The notes under the pieces were generated by a model that was given only the letters and a program-made list of their open reading frames with translations, had not been told where the DNA came from and ran no database searches. From contig NZ_QGDD01000009.1 of assembly GCF_003160695.1 (NCBI RefSeq), positions 62,001-126,000 of the forward strand: a DNA stretch of 64,000 nt, in the 5' to 3' direction. The DNA is from Nocardioides silvaticus. Lineage in GTDB: Bacteria > Actinomycetota > Actinomycetes > Propionibacteriales > Nocardioidaceae. This document shows positions 34,553 through 42,654 of this stretch, one piece after another. Position 1 is the first letter of the stretch. Each line of letters opens with the position of its first letter. The position numbers were made by a program, and so were the translations under genes.

Positions 34553-36346
34553 ATGAGTCGAGTCCTGTCCTTCACCGCCTGGCCGTACGCCAACGGCCCG
34601 CGGCACATCGGTCACGTGGCCGGTGTGTACGTGCCTGCCGACATCTTCAGCCGGTACAACCGGATGGTCGGGCACGACGTGGTGATGGCCTCCGGCTCCG
34701 ACGAGCACGGCACCCCGATCCTCATCGCGGCCGACGAGGCGGGGCTGAGCCCGCAGGAGCTCGCGGACCAGAACCACCGGCTCATCGTCGAGGACTTCAC
34801 CGCGCTCGGCATCACCTACGACCTCTACACGCGGACCACCACCCGCAACCACGAGGCCGTCGTCCAGGAGCTGTTCCTCGGCGTCTTCGAGAACGGCTAC
34901 TTCCTCGAGCAGACCACCTTCGGCGCGATCTCGCCGTCGACCGGTCGCACCCTGCCGGATCGCTACATCGAGGGCACCTGCCCGATCTGCGGCTACGAGG
35001 GCGCGCGCGGCGACCAGTGCGACAACTGCGGCAACCAGCTCGACCCGCAGGACCTGAAGAACCCGCGCAGCCGCATCAACGGCGAGACGCCGGAGTTCGT
35101 CGAGACCCAGCACTTCTTCCTCGACCTGCCTGCTCTCGCCGAGGCGCTGGGCGAGTGGCTGGACGGACGGGAGGCGAGCGGGCTCTGGCGGACGAACGTG
35201 ATCCGCTTCTCTAAGAACATCCTGGAGGAGATCCGCCCGCGGGCGATGACGCGCGACATCGACTGGGGCATCACCATCCCGCTCGACGGCTGGCGCGACA
35301 ACCCGACGAAGAAGCTCTACGTCTGGTTCGACGCCGTCATCGGCTACCTGTCCGCGACCATCGAGTGGGCGCGCCGCACCGGCGATCCCGAGCGCTGGCG
35401 GGAGTGGTGGACCGACCCGGAGGCGCTGTCCTACTACTTCATGGGCAAGGACAACATCACCTTCCACTCCCAGATCTGGCCGGCCGAGCTGCTCGCCTAC
35501 AACGGCAAGGGCGACCGGGGCGGGAGCCCGCGGCAGTACGGCGAGCTCAACCTCCCGACCGAGGTGGTCAGCTCGGAGTACCTCACGATGGAGGGAAGGA
35601 AGTTCTCCTCCTCCAAGAAGGTCGTCATCTACGTCCGCGACCTGGTGAGCCGCTACCAGGTCGACGCGTTCCGGTACTTCGTCGCCGCTGCCGGCCCGGA
35701 GAACCAGGACAGCGACTTCACCTGGGCCGAGTTCGTGCGGCGCACCAACGACGAGCTGGTCGCGGGCTGGGGCAACCTGGTCAACCGCACCGCGAACCTG
35801 ATCCACAAGAACTTCGGGGAGATCCCGGCCGCCGGCAAGCTCACCGACGCCGACCGCGCACTGCTGGACGCCACCCAGGACACCTTCACCACCGTCGGCG
35901 ACCTCATCGGCCGCAACCGGATGCGGCAGGCGATCAACGAGGCGATGCGGGCGGTCGGCGAGGTCAACAAGTACGTCTCCGACCACGAGCCTTGGAAGCT
36001 CAAGGGTGAGGACGAGCGCGAACGCCTCGGGACGATCCTGCACGTCGCCGCACAGTGCGTGTCCGACCTCAACCTGGTGCTGTCGCCGTTCCTCCCGTTC
36101 TCCGCGAACGAGGTCGACAAGGCGCTGGGCGGGTCGGGCGCGGTCGCCCCGATGCCGCGGATCGAGGAGGTCGACGACCTCGACGGCGGTGCGCCGTACC
36201 CGATCATCACGGGCGAGTACTCCGACTTCCCCGCCTGGCGGCGCCACCCGGTCGAGCCGGGGTCCGCCGTCGCCAAGCCGACCCCGATCTTCACCAAGCT
36301 CGATCCGTCGGTGGTCGACGAGGAGCTCGCACGCCTCGGAGGTTGA
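34553..36346 (+). CDS. metG: Methionyl-tRNA synthetase
   Basis: 597 residues. Class I synthetase. HIGH motif in PYANGPRHIGHVAG (18-21), zinc knuckle CPICGYEGARGDQCDNCG (Cys143, 146, 156, 159), and FSSSKK as the KMSKS equivalent (352-355). The anticodon-binding helical domain with WGNLVNRTAN follows. There is no C-terminal tRNA-binding (EMAP) domain and the length fits the actinobacterial form. Neighbouring genes have no evident functional link. Confidence 0.97.
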   Translation: MSRVLSFTAWPYANGPRHIGHVAGVYVPADIFSRYNRMVGHDVVMASGSDEHGTPILIAADEAGLSPQELADQNHRLIVEDFTALGITYDLYTRTTTRNHEAVVQELFLGVFENGYFLEQTTFGAISPSTGRTLPDRYIEGTCPICGYEGARGDQCDNCGNQLDPQDLKNPRSRINGETPEFVETQHFFLDLPALAEALGEWLDGREASGLWRTNVIRFSKNILEEIRPRAMTRDIDWGITIPLDGWRDNPTKKLYVWFDAVIGYLSATIEWARRTGDPERWREWWTDPEALSYYFMGKDNITFHSQIWPAELLAYNGKGDRGGSPRQYGELNLPTEVVSSEYLTMEGRKFSSSKKVVIYVRDLVSRYQVDAFRYFVAAAGPENQDSDFTWAEFVRRTNDELVAGWGNLVNRTANLIHKNFGEIPAAGKLTDADRALLDATQDTFTTVGDLIGRNRMRQAINEAMRAVGEVNKYVSDHEPWKLKGEDERERLGTILHVAAQCVSDLNLVLSPFLPFSANEVDKALGGSGAVAPMPRIEEVDDLDGGAPYPIITGEYSDFPAWRRHPVEPGSAVAKPTPIFTKLDPSVVDEELARLGG

Positions 36347-36365
36347 GCCGGCCGAGGCGGGGCGG

Positions 36366-36809
36366 TCAGGGGTGGAGGGTGGACCCCTTCACGATCTTGT
36401 CCACGGCGTTCTTCGGTCCGTGCACGGCGATGCCGACCAGGTCCAGGTCGGCGCCGGGCACGGCGGCCACCGTCGCCCGGTTGGCTGCGTCGTGGCCGGT
36501 GCGGAACATGTCGGAGGTGTAGACGGCGAGCGCGAGCTCGCGCCGTACTGCCCGCTCCCGCGCCGCGGTGAGGCTCTCCTTCGTCCCCTGGAACACCAGC
36601 ACCGGCATCCCGAGCAGGGCGAGGTACGGCGTCCCGTCGGCGTCCGCGTAGGGCTCACCGACGAGCAACGGGTTGCCCGCCGCGATGCCGCTGGCGAGGA
36701 ACGCGGTCACGTTGAGCCGCTGCCAGGTCTCGAGGTCGTCGCGGACCACGATCGCGATCTTGGTGTCGAACGGCGGCGTGAGTCGGTCGTCGAGGTCGGG
36801 GTGCGTCAC
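36366..36809 (-). CDS. DUF2000 family protein
   Basis: 147 residues. The start of the domain reads TKIAIVVRDDLETWQRLNVTAFLASGIAAG, the hallmark of DUF2000, a small alpha/beta family related to peptidyl-tRNA hydrolase-like folds and of unknown function. GTG 36809 gives the usual family length. An ATG at 36860 would add 17 residues and would overlap the start of the divergent AraC gene, so it is less likely. The shared promoter region suggests the AraC protein may regulate this gene. Confidence 0.75.
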   Translation of the reverse strand: MTHPDLDDRLTPPFDTKIAIVVRDDLETWQRLNVTAFLASGIAAGNPLLVGEPYADADGTPYLALLGMPVLVFQGTKESLTAARERAVRRELALAVYTSDMFRTGHDAANRATVAAVPGADLDLVGIAVHGPKNAVDKIVKGSTLHP

Positions 36810-36846
36810 CTCCCCAGCATCGGGCTCGCGACCCGGTCCGGTCTTG

Positions 36847-36852
36847 TACGTT
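36847..36852 (+). promoter_or_regulatory. -10 box, leaderless start of araC-type gene
   Basis: TACGTT with a 6-nt spacer to ATG 36859. Confidence 0.5.
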
Positions 36853-36858
36853 CCTGAC

Positions 36859-37659
36859 ATGGAGCCGGCAGCGCGGATCCGCGCGTGGCGGCCCGGTGTG
36901 CCGGGTGTCGCCGAGGTGCTCCACGCCCGGTTCTCCGAGCACGCCTACCCGAAGCACACCCACGACACCTGGACGGTGCTCGTCGTGGAGTCGGGGACCA
37001 TCCGCTACGAGCTCGACCACCACGAGCACGGCGTACGACGCCCGCTGGTGACCGTGCTGCCGCCGCACGTCGCGCACGACGGGCGCGCGGCGACGCCGGA
37101 CGGGTTCGTGAAACGGGTGCTCTACCTCGAGCAGGGCCGGCTCGACGTCGACCTCGTCGGCCGCGCCGTCGACCACCCCGGCTGGGCGGACCCGGCCCTG
37201 CGCTCGGAGGTGGACCTGGTGCACCGCGCGCTCGCGCACCCCGGCGACGAGCTCGAGGCGGAGTCCCGCCTGGCGCTGGTGACCGAGCGGCTGGCGCGTC
37301 ACCTCGCGCGCGACGCGGTCCACGTCGAGACGCCCCGGGCCCCGGCCCTGGTCGCCCGGCTCCGCGAGCTGCTCGACGCGCATGCCGTCGAGGGGATCAC
37401 GCTCGAGCAGGCCGCGGGGGTGCTCGACGCCAGCCCCACCCACCTGGTGCGGGCGTTCCGCCGCGAGACCGGGATCCCGCCGCACCGCTACCTGGTCGGT
37501 CGCCGTCTCGACGCGGCCCGCCGCCGGTTGCTCCGGGGGGACCGGCCGGTCGACGTCGCGGCCGCGACGGGCTTCTACGACCAGGCTCACCTGACCCGGC
37601 ACTTCCGCCAGCTGCTGGGCGTGACGCCCGGGGAGTACGTCGCCTCGGCCCGCGCCTGA
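36859..37659 (+). CDS. AraC family transcriptional regulator
   Basis: 266 residues. N-terminal cupin sensor (AYPKHTHDTWTVLVVESGTIRYELD, a ligand-binding AraC-type arm with HTHDTW), and two HTH units at the C-terminus: GITLEQAAGVLDASPTHLVRAFRRETG and PVDVAAATGFYDQAHLTRHFRQLLGVTPGEY. It matches the cluster of AraC proteins that often regulate divergent neighbouring genes, here a DUF2000 gene. The ligand is unknown. Confidence 0.92.
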   Translation: MEPAARIRAWRPGVPGVAEVLHARFSEHAYPKHTHDTWTVLVVESGTIRYELDHHEHGVRRPLVTVLPPHVAHDGRAATPDGFVKRVLYLEQGRLDVDLVGRAVDHPGWADPALRSEVDLVHRALAHPGDELEAESRLALVTERLARHLARDAVHVETPRAPALVARLRELLDAHAVEGITLEQAAGVLDASPTHLVRAFRRETGIPPHRYLVGRRLDAARRRLLRGDRPVDVAAATGFYDQAHLTRHFRQLLGVTPGEYVASARA

Positions 37660-37674
37660 CGCCGCACCGGTCCG

Positions 37675-37902
37675 TCAGGCCTCGTTGCCCTCCTCGTCGT
37701 CCGCGGACCGCGCCGGCCGCCCGGGCCGCCGCATGGTCTGCACGACGGCGGGCAGCCGGCCGGCGTCCGCGAGCGCGGCGCGCAGCAGGAACTCGACCTG
37801 CGCGTTGGTGCTGCGCAGCTCGTCGGCCGCCCAGCGGGCGAGCGCGTCGTGCACCGCCGGGTCGAGGCGGAGCAGCACCTGCTTGCGTTCGGGTCGGGTC
37901 AT
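37675..37902 (-). CDS. Ribbon-helix-helix regulator downstream of SPFH gene
   Basis: 75 residues. KQVLLRLDPAVHDALARWAADELRSTNAQVEFLLRAAL is an Arc/MetJ-type ribbon-helix-helix: an N-terminal strand with alternating LLRLD, then two helices. The tail is basic and acidic and disordered. ATG 37902 starts 8 nt after the SPFH stop, so the two are co-transcribed. It probably binds DNA as a dimer and may control its own operon at the palindromic region near 38842-38858. It is not part of a toxin-antitoxin pair that I can see. Confidence 0.85.
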   Translation of the reverse strand: MTRPERKQVLLRLDPAVHDALARWAADELRSTNAQVEFLLRAALADAGRLPAVVQTMRRPGRPARSADDEEGNEA

Positions 37903-37910
37903 GACGGGGC

Positions 37911-38789
37911 TCAGGTGTAGAGCGACCCCGTGTTGACGACCGGTTGGGTGTCGCGGTCGCCGCAGAGCACGACGAGCAGGTTGCTGACCATCGCGGCCTT
38001 GCGCTCCTCGTCGAGGTCGACGACGTCCTGCTCGGCGAGGCGCTGCAGCGCCAGCTGCACCATGCCGACGGCGCCCTCGACGATGCGCTGGCGGGCGGCG
38101 ACGACGGCGCTGGCCTGCTGGCGGCGCAGCATCGCCTGGGCGATCTCGGGGGCGTAGGCCAGGTTGGTCAGCCGCGACTCGATGACCCGGACGCCGGCTG
38201 AGGCGACCCGGTTGCCGATCTCGGTCGCGAGCCGCTCGGTGATCTCGTCGGCGTTGTCGCGCAGCGAGAGCTGGTCCTCGCCGTGGGCGTCGTAGGGATA
38301 GCTGCTCGCGATGTGGCGGACGGCGGTGTCGGTCTGGATCGACACGAACTCCTCGAAGTCGTCGACCTCGAAGACCGCGGCAGCGGTGTCCTCCACCTGC
38401 CACACGACGACCGCGGCCAGGTGGATCGGGTTGCCGTCGGCGTCGTTGACCTTGGTGCCGCCGGTCTCGTGGTTGCGGATCCGGGTGGAGATCCTGCGTC
38501 GGGTGGTGAACGGGTTGACCCACTGCAGGCCCGGTTCGCGGATGGTGCCGGTGTAGCGACCGAGGAACTGAAGGACGCGTGCCTGGTTGGGTGCGACGAC
38601 CGTCAGGCCGCCGAGGCACAGAGCAGCCAGGACGAGGCACGCCACGAGGGCCGGGACGATCAGCCCCGCCTCGGCCTCGTCAGCGGCGCCGAGCACGAGC
38701 AGGCCCACGGCGGCGAGTCCTGGGATGAGCGCGAGCCCGAGCATCGTCAGGCCGGGCAGGGTGCGGGCGGGGCGCTCGGTGAGGGGCAT
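37911..38789 (-). CDS. SPFH domain protein (stomatin/band 7 type)
   Basis: 292 residues. Two membrane helices near the N-terminus (about 14-34 and 42-64) precede the SPFH domain (VVAPNQARVLQFLGRYTGTIREPGLQWVNPF, VEDTAAAVFEVDDFEEFVSIQTDTAVRHIAS). A coiled-coil region (QAMLRRQQASAVVAARQRIVEGAV) oligomerises it into rafts. SPFH proteins scaffold membrane proteins or proteases. GGAG 4 nt before ATG 38789 supports the start. It is followed by an RHH protein in the same operon. Confidence 0.92.
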   Translation of the reverse strand: MPLTERPARTLPGLTMLGLALIPGLAAVGLLVLGAADEAEAGLIVPALVACLVLAALCLGGLTVVAPNQARVLQFLGRYTGTIREPGLQWVNPFTTRRRISTRIRNHETGGTKVNDADGNPIHLAAVVVWQVEDTAAAVFEVDDFEEFVSIQTDTAVRHIASSYPYDAHGEDQLSLRDNADEITERLATEIGNRVASAGVRVIESRLTNLAYAPEIAQAMLRRQQASAVVAARQRIVEGAVGMVQLALQRLAEQDVVDLDEERKAAMVSNLLVVLCGDRDTQPVVNTGSLYT

Positions 38790-38841
38790 GGGGACTCCTT
38801 CGTCGGATCTCGGCTCCGCTTGTTCGGGCCTGGTCGGACTC

Positions 38842-38858
38842 TATCAAAGTGATATCAG
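38842..38858. promoter_or_regulatory. Overlapping palindromes upstream of the SPFH-RHH operon
   Basis: TATCAAAGTGATA (38842-38854) and TGATATCA (38850-38857) share TGATA. A/T-rich in an otherwise GC-rich region and about 55 bp ahead of the SPFH ATG, they are good candidates for an RHH operator. They also lie near the divergent lysE -10 box. Confidence 0.5.
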
Positions 38859-38882
38859 TTTTGCGTCACCTCCTTCCGCCCG

Positions 38883-38888
38883 TAGTCT
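38883..38888 (+). promoter_or_regulatory. -10 box, leaderless start of lysE-type gene
   Basis: TAGTCT with an 8-nt spacer to ATG 38897. Confidence 0.5.
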
Positions 38889-38896
38889 CCGCAGGC

Positions 38897-39511
38897 ATGA
38901 CCCTCGCGTTCCTGCTCACCTCGCTGGTGATCGTCGCGACGCCGGGCACGGGCGCGCTCTACACGATCGCGGCCGGTCTCACCCGTGGCACGAGGGCGAG
39001 CGTCCTGGCGGCGTTCGCCTGCACGCTCGGCACGGTGCCGCACCTGGTGGCGGCCGTGACCGGCCTCGCCGCCCTGCTGCACGCGAGCGGTGTCGCCTTC
39101 GCCCTCCTCAAGTACGCCGGGGTCGCCTACCTGCTCTACATGGCCTGGGCCACCTGGCAGGACCGCGGTGCGCTGACGGTCGACGACGACGCGACAGCCG
39201 ATCGACGATCGTTCTGGAGCGTGCTCGGTGCCGGCATCACCCTCAACCTGCTCAACCCGAAGCTCACGATCTTCTTCTTCGCCTTCCTCCCGCAGTTCGT
39301 CCCGGCCGGTGGCGGCGCGGTGCCCGCCATGCTCGGCCTGAGCGCGGTCTTCATGGCGATGACGTTCGTCGTGTTCGCGGCGTACGGCGTCTTCGCGGCG
39401 GCCGTCCGCGACCACGTGCTCCGCCGGCCGCGGGTGGTCGCGGGCATGCGCAAGGTCTTCGCCGTCACCTTCGCCGCACTCGCGGGCCGGCTGGCGGTCG
39501 AGTCCCGCTGA
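38897..39511 (+). CDS. LysE/RhtB family exporter
   Basis: 204 residues with six transmembrane helices. LTSLVIVATPGTGALYTIAAGLTRG at the N-terminus, with the conserved TPGP-like motif changed to TPGT, and LNLLNPKLTIFFFAFLPQFV in the middle, are typical of amino-acid exporters of the LysE/RhtB superfamily. The substrate cannot be predicted. ATG 38897 is preferred to the upstream 38849 because it is leaderless and matches the family start. Confidence 0.93.
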   Translation: MTLAFLLTSLVIVATPGTGALYTIAAGLTRGTRASVLAAFACTLGTVPHLVAAVTGLAALLHASGVAFALLKYAGVAYLLYMAWATWQDRGALTVDDDATADRRSFWSVLGAGITLNLLNPKLTIFFFAFLPQFVPAGGGAVPAMLGLSAVFMAMTFVVFAAYGVFAAAVRDHVLRRPRVVAGMRKVFAVTFAALAGRLAVESR

Positions 39512-39519
39512 GGTCCGGG

Positions 39520-41625
39520 TCAGCCCACGATCGCGTCGTAGGTCGCCGGCTCGACCTCGAGCTCGGCCATCCGCGCGGTGTAGGCGCGGTAGGCGCGGCG
39601 GGCCTCGCCGTGCCGCCGGGCACCGGCGAGCACGCGGACCAGGCCGTGGTGGGACGGCTCGTCGTAGGGGTCGTCGGCGATGACCGACATCAGCCAGCCG
39701 ACGGCCGGCTCCGTGCTGCCGGCCGCAACCAGCCGGTCCGCGAGCGTGCGCTTCACCTCGACGGCGAGCCGGAGCAGGTCGTCGCGGATCTCGTCGGCCC
39801 ACTCGTCGGCGGTCTCGTCGGCGAGGAACGGCGCGGGGTGCAGCGAGGCCGCCGCCTGCAGGAGGGGTACGGCGTCCGCCGATCTCTCGCGGGCCGCTTC
39901 GAGCGCGGCCTTGGCGAGCCGCTCGAACTCGACGATGTCGATGCTGACGGTCGCCGGGTCGAGGCGCGCGTTGCTCCGGTCCGAGGCCAGGTAGCGGTCG
40001 GCGTCGTGCTGGCGGCCGGGGTCGAGCACCGCCCGGGCCGTCGACAGCGCGACCGACAGCCGGCCCGAGGTGTCGCGCACGCCCGGCCACAGCAGCTCGG
40101 CGAGGGCTGCCCGGCTCATCGCACGGCCCCGCCGCCCGGCCAGCACCTGCACCAGCTGCCGGCTCTTGCGTGACGGCCACTCCGACGCCGGCACCGGGGA
40201 CCCGCCGACGGAGACCGCGAACGTCCCGAACGTGCGGATCGCGACCTCGGGCGCGGCGGCCGCGCCCAGCACGTGCAGCGGGCCGGCGATCCGGTCGGCG
40301 TCGGCCCGTACCCCGAGCGCCTGGAGCGCCTGCCGCCCGGCTTCCTCCGCCCCTCGGTCCCCGGACAGACGGGCGGTGACGATCCGGTTGACGGCGGTGC
40401 GGATCGCGCTGCCGACCTCGCGCCACGCGTCCGCCGCCTCGGCCAGCTGGCCGAGCGGGTCGCGGGTCTCGCCGGTGGCGGCCCAGCGGGTCAACGCACG
40501 GAGCTCGATGGCGTCGGCAAGCTCGGCCAGCTGGTCGCGGCGCCCGGCCTCGGACAGCGCCCGCGCCGCCCACATCTCGGCCGCCTCGAGGTCTCCCTGG
40601 CCGAGCGCGATCCAGCCGGCCGCGCGCAGGGGGATGACGTCGCCGACCGTGTGCGGCTGGTCGAGCGCCCGCTTGGCATGGGCGTGCGAGGCAGTCGGGT
40701 CGTCGGCGACGACGGTCTCGGCGAGGCCGGCCAGCGCCGGACCCAGGACCTGGGCATTGCCCGCGGACTCGGCCCGCTCGAGAGCCTCGAGGTACTTCGC
40801 GTGCGCCCGGGTCGCGTTGCCGCGCACCCGGTGGGCGTCGGCCTCCAGCAGCAGGGCGAACGCCAGCAGGTGGGTCGCCTCGGCGGACCGGAACTGGTCG
40901 GTCGCGATCGTGATCTCGCCGACCGCCTCCTCGAGCCGGCCCAGCCCGAGCAGCGCCTCGGCCCGGTTGACGCTGACCATCGCGCCGGCCAGGCCGACGG
41001 CATGGTCCTCGGCGACCGCGACGGCGTGGTCGAGCTCGTCGAGCGCTTGCTGGAACCGCCCGGCCTCCACGTGCCGCGAGCCGAGGTTGTTGCGCACCCG
41101 CACGACGGTGACCACGTCGCCGGCCCGCTCGGCATGTGCGAGCGCGCGCTCGTAGGCGAGCAGGTTCGCCGTACGGTCGCCGGCGTGGGCCTGGACCAGC
41201 CCGTTGGCCACCCAGGCCGCGCCGATCGCGCCGTCGTCGCCGCACTCCTGGGCGGCGATCATGGCCTCGTCCGCCACCCGCCGGCCGTCCTCGGCGTTCC
41301 CCTGTGCCCACAGCACCGAGGCGTAGCCGCCGAGGAACCGCGCCCGGTCGACCGGGTCGGGGCCTGGATCGGCGAGAGCGGCCTGGAACCACGCCATCGC
41401 GTTCGGGTACTCCCCGCGGTAGTGGTGCGCCGCACCGAACCGCCACGCGGCCGCCATCGACAACACGCCACCGCCGGAGAGGACGTCAGCGAGCAAGGCC
41501 GCCCCGCGGTCCAACAGGTCGCGCCGGGTCCCGCCCACCAGCTCGTCCCCGTGGGCGTGCGCCAGGGCGACGGCAGCCGCCGCGGCCGCCGCCGAGATCT
41601 CGACGCTGGAGCGCTTCTCGGGCAC
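39520..41625 (-). CDS. TPR protein with C-terminal wHTH and BTAD (SARP-like)
   Basis: 701 residues. The first roughly 430 residues are Ala-rich helical TPR-like repeats (MVSVNRAEALLGLGRLEEAVGEI, FALLLEADAHRVRGNATRAHAKYLEALE). Then comes an OmpR-type winged helix (IRTFGTFAVSVGGSPVPASEWPSRKSRQLVQVLAGRRGRAMSR) and a BTAD domain to the end. Unlike AfsR/SARP there is no NB-ARC ATPase, and the DNA-binding domain is C-terminal. GTG 41625 is used, with ambiguity upstream. The regulated genes are unknown; it converges with the LysE gene. Confidence 0.85.
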   Translation of the reverse strand: MPEKRSSVEISAAAAAAAVALAHAHGDELVGGTRRDLLDRGAALLADVLSGGGVLSMAAAWRFGAAHHYRGEYPNAMAWFQAALADPGPDPVDRARFLGGYASVLWAQGNAEDGRRVADEAMIAAQECGDDGAIGAAWVANGLVQAHAGDRTANLLAYERALAHAERAGDVVTVVRVRNNLGSRHVEAGRFQQALDELDHAVAVAEDHAVGLAGAMVSVNRAEALLGLGRLEEAVGEITIATDQFRSAEATHLLAFALLLEADAHRVRGNATRAHAKYLEALERAESAGNAQVLGPALAGLAETVVADDPTASHAHAKRALDQPHTVGDVIPLRAAGWIALGQGDLEAAEMWAARALSEAGRRDQLAELADAIELRALTRWAATGETRDPLGQLAEAADAWREVGSAIRTAVNRIVTARLSGDRGAEEAGRQALQALGVRADADRIAGPLHVLGAAAAPEVAIRTFGTFAVSVGGSPVPASEWPSRKSRQLVQVLAGRRGRAMSRAALAELLWPGVRDTSGRLSVALSTARAVLDPGRQHDADRYLASDRSNARLDPATVSIDIVEFERLAKAALEAARERSADAVPLLQAAASLHPAPFLADETADEWADEIRDDLLRLAVEVKRTLADRLVAAGSTEPAVGWLMSVIADDPYDEPSHHGLVRVLAGARRHGEARRAYRAYTARMAELEVEPATYDAIVG

Positions 41626-41738
41626 GACAACCCGTCCCGTTCTTCCTGGGGTATCGCCTCGGAGACTAGACCGGTGCGCGGGCCCCTGGGGGCGGAATTG
41701 GGTTGCTTCCGTGATCCGGCGCTGTGACGCTCCGGGGC

Positions 41739-42641
41739 ATGGCGAACGGGTACCAGGTCGGCTTCGAGGAGGATCCTGCCCGGTTCCTGGAGCGGGCGGG
41801 CGCCCACCTGGCGGCCGACCCGGTGGTCTCCACCGTGGTCGCGAGCATCGCCCAGCGGATGGCGAGGGCCTCCCCGAACATGCTCGCGGCGCCGTACTCG
41901 TGGTTCGCGGTCGTGACCGGCCCGGACGGCGCGATCGCGGGTGCGGCGATGCGCACCGCACCGTTCGTGCCTTACCCGCCCTACCTGCTGGCGATGCCGG
42001 ACGGCGCCGCACGCGCGCTCGCCGACGCGGTGCTCGACCGCGAGGAGGAGGTCCGCGGGGTCAACGGCGCGCTGCCGGCGTCCCGGGTGTTCGCCGACCG
42101 GGTCGCGGAGCGGTGCGGGGGATCGGTCGAGGTCACCATGCACACCCGTCTCTTCGAGCTCGGCACGCTCGTCGACCCCCGACCGGTGCGCGGCCGGCTG
42201 CGTCCGGCGTACGACGACGAGGCGCCGCTCGCGCTCGAGTGGTTCCGCCGGTTCCACCAGGACGCCGACGAGCAGGCCGGGCACACCGATCATCCCGACC
42301 GCGGCGAGACCACCTCGATGGACGACGTCCGCGACCGGATCCGCCGCGGACGGCTCTGGATGTGGGTCGACGAGAGCGACACCCCGCGGCACCTCACCGG
42401 CGCCAACCCGCCCGCCTTCGGCGTTGCTCGGATCGGGCCGGTGTTCACGCCCAAGGAGGAACGCGGCCGGGGCTACGCGAGCGCCGCCGTCGCCGAGGTC
42501 TCGCGGCTGCTGCAGGCCGAAGGTGCCAGGGTCACGCTGTTCACCGACCAGGCCAACCCGACCTCGAACCGGATCTACACCGCGCTCGGCTTCGAGCCGG
42601 TGGTCGACATGGTGGAGCTCTCCATCAGCGCCGGGCCGTAG
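41739..42641 (+). CDS. GNAT family N-acetyltransferase
   Basis: 300 residues. The C-terminal GNAT domain shows ARIGPVFTPKEERGRGYASAAVAEVSRLLQ with the acetyl-CoA loop RGRGYAS, and TNRIYTALGFEPV. The N-terminal 120 residues are a second, degenerate GNAT-like region common in this actinobacterial group. ATG 41739 is used; GTG 41724 is in frame. Its stop overlaps the -10 box for folC. Substrate unknown. Confidence 0.87.
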   Translation: MANGYQVGFEEDPARFLERAGAHLAADPVVSTVVASIAQRMARASPNMLAAPYSWFAVVTGPDGAIAGAAMRTAPFVPYPPYLLAMPDGAARALADAVLDREEEVRGVNGALPASRVFADRVAERCGGSVEVTMHTRLFELGTLVDPRPVRGRLRPAYDDEAPLALEWFRRFHQDADEQAGHTDHPDRGETTSMDDVRDRIRRGRLWMWVDESDTPRHLTGANPPAFGVARIGPVFTPKEERGRGYASAAVAEVSRLLQAEGARVTLFTDQANPTSNRIYTALGFEPVVDMVELSISAGP

Positions 42642-42644
42642 AGT
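42639..42644 (+). promoter_or_regulatory. -10 box overlapping the upstream stop codon
   Basis: TAGAGT, where the TAG is the stop codon of the GNAT gene (42639-42641), with a 10-nt spacer to ATG 42655. Confidence 0.45.
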
Positions 42645-42654
42645 CGGCCTCGCC

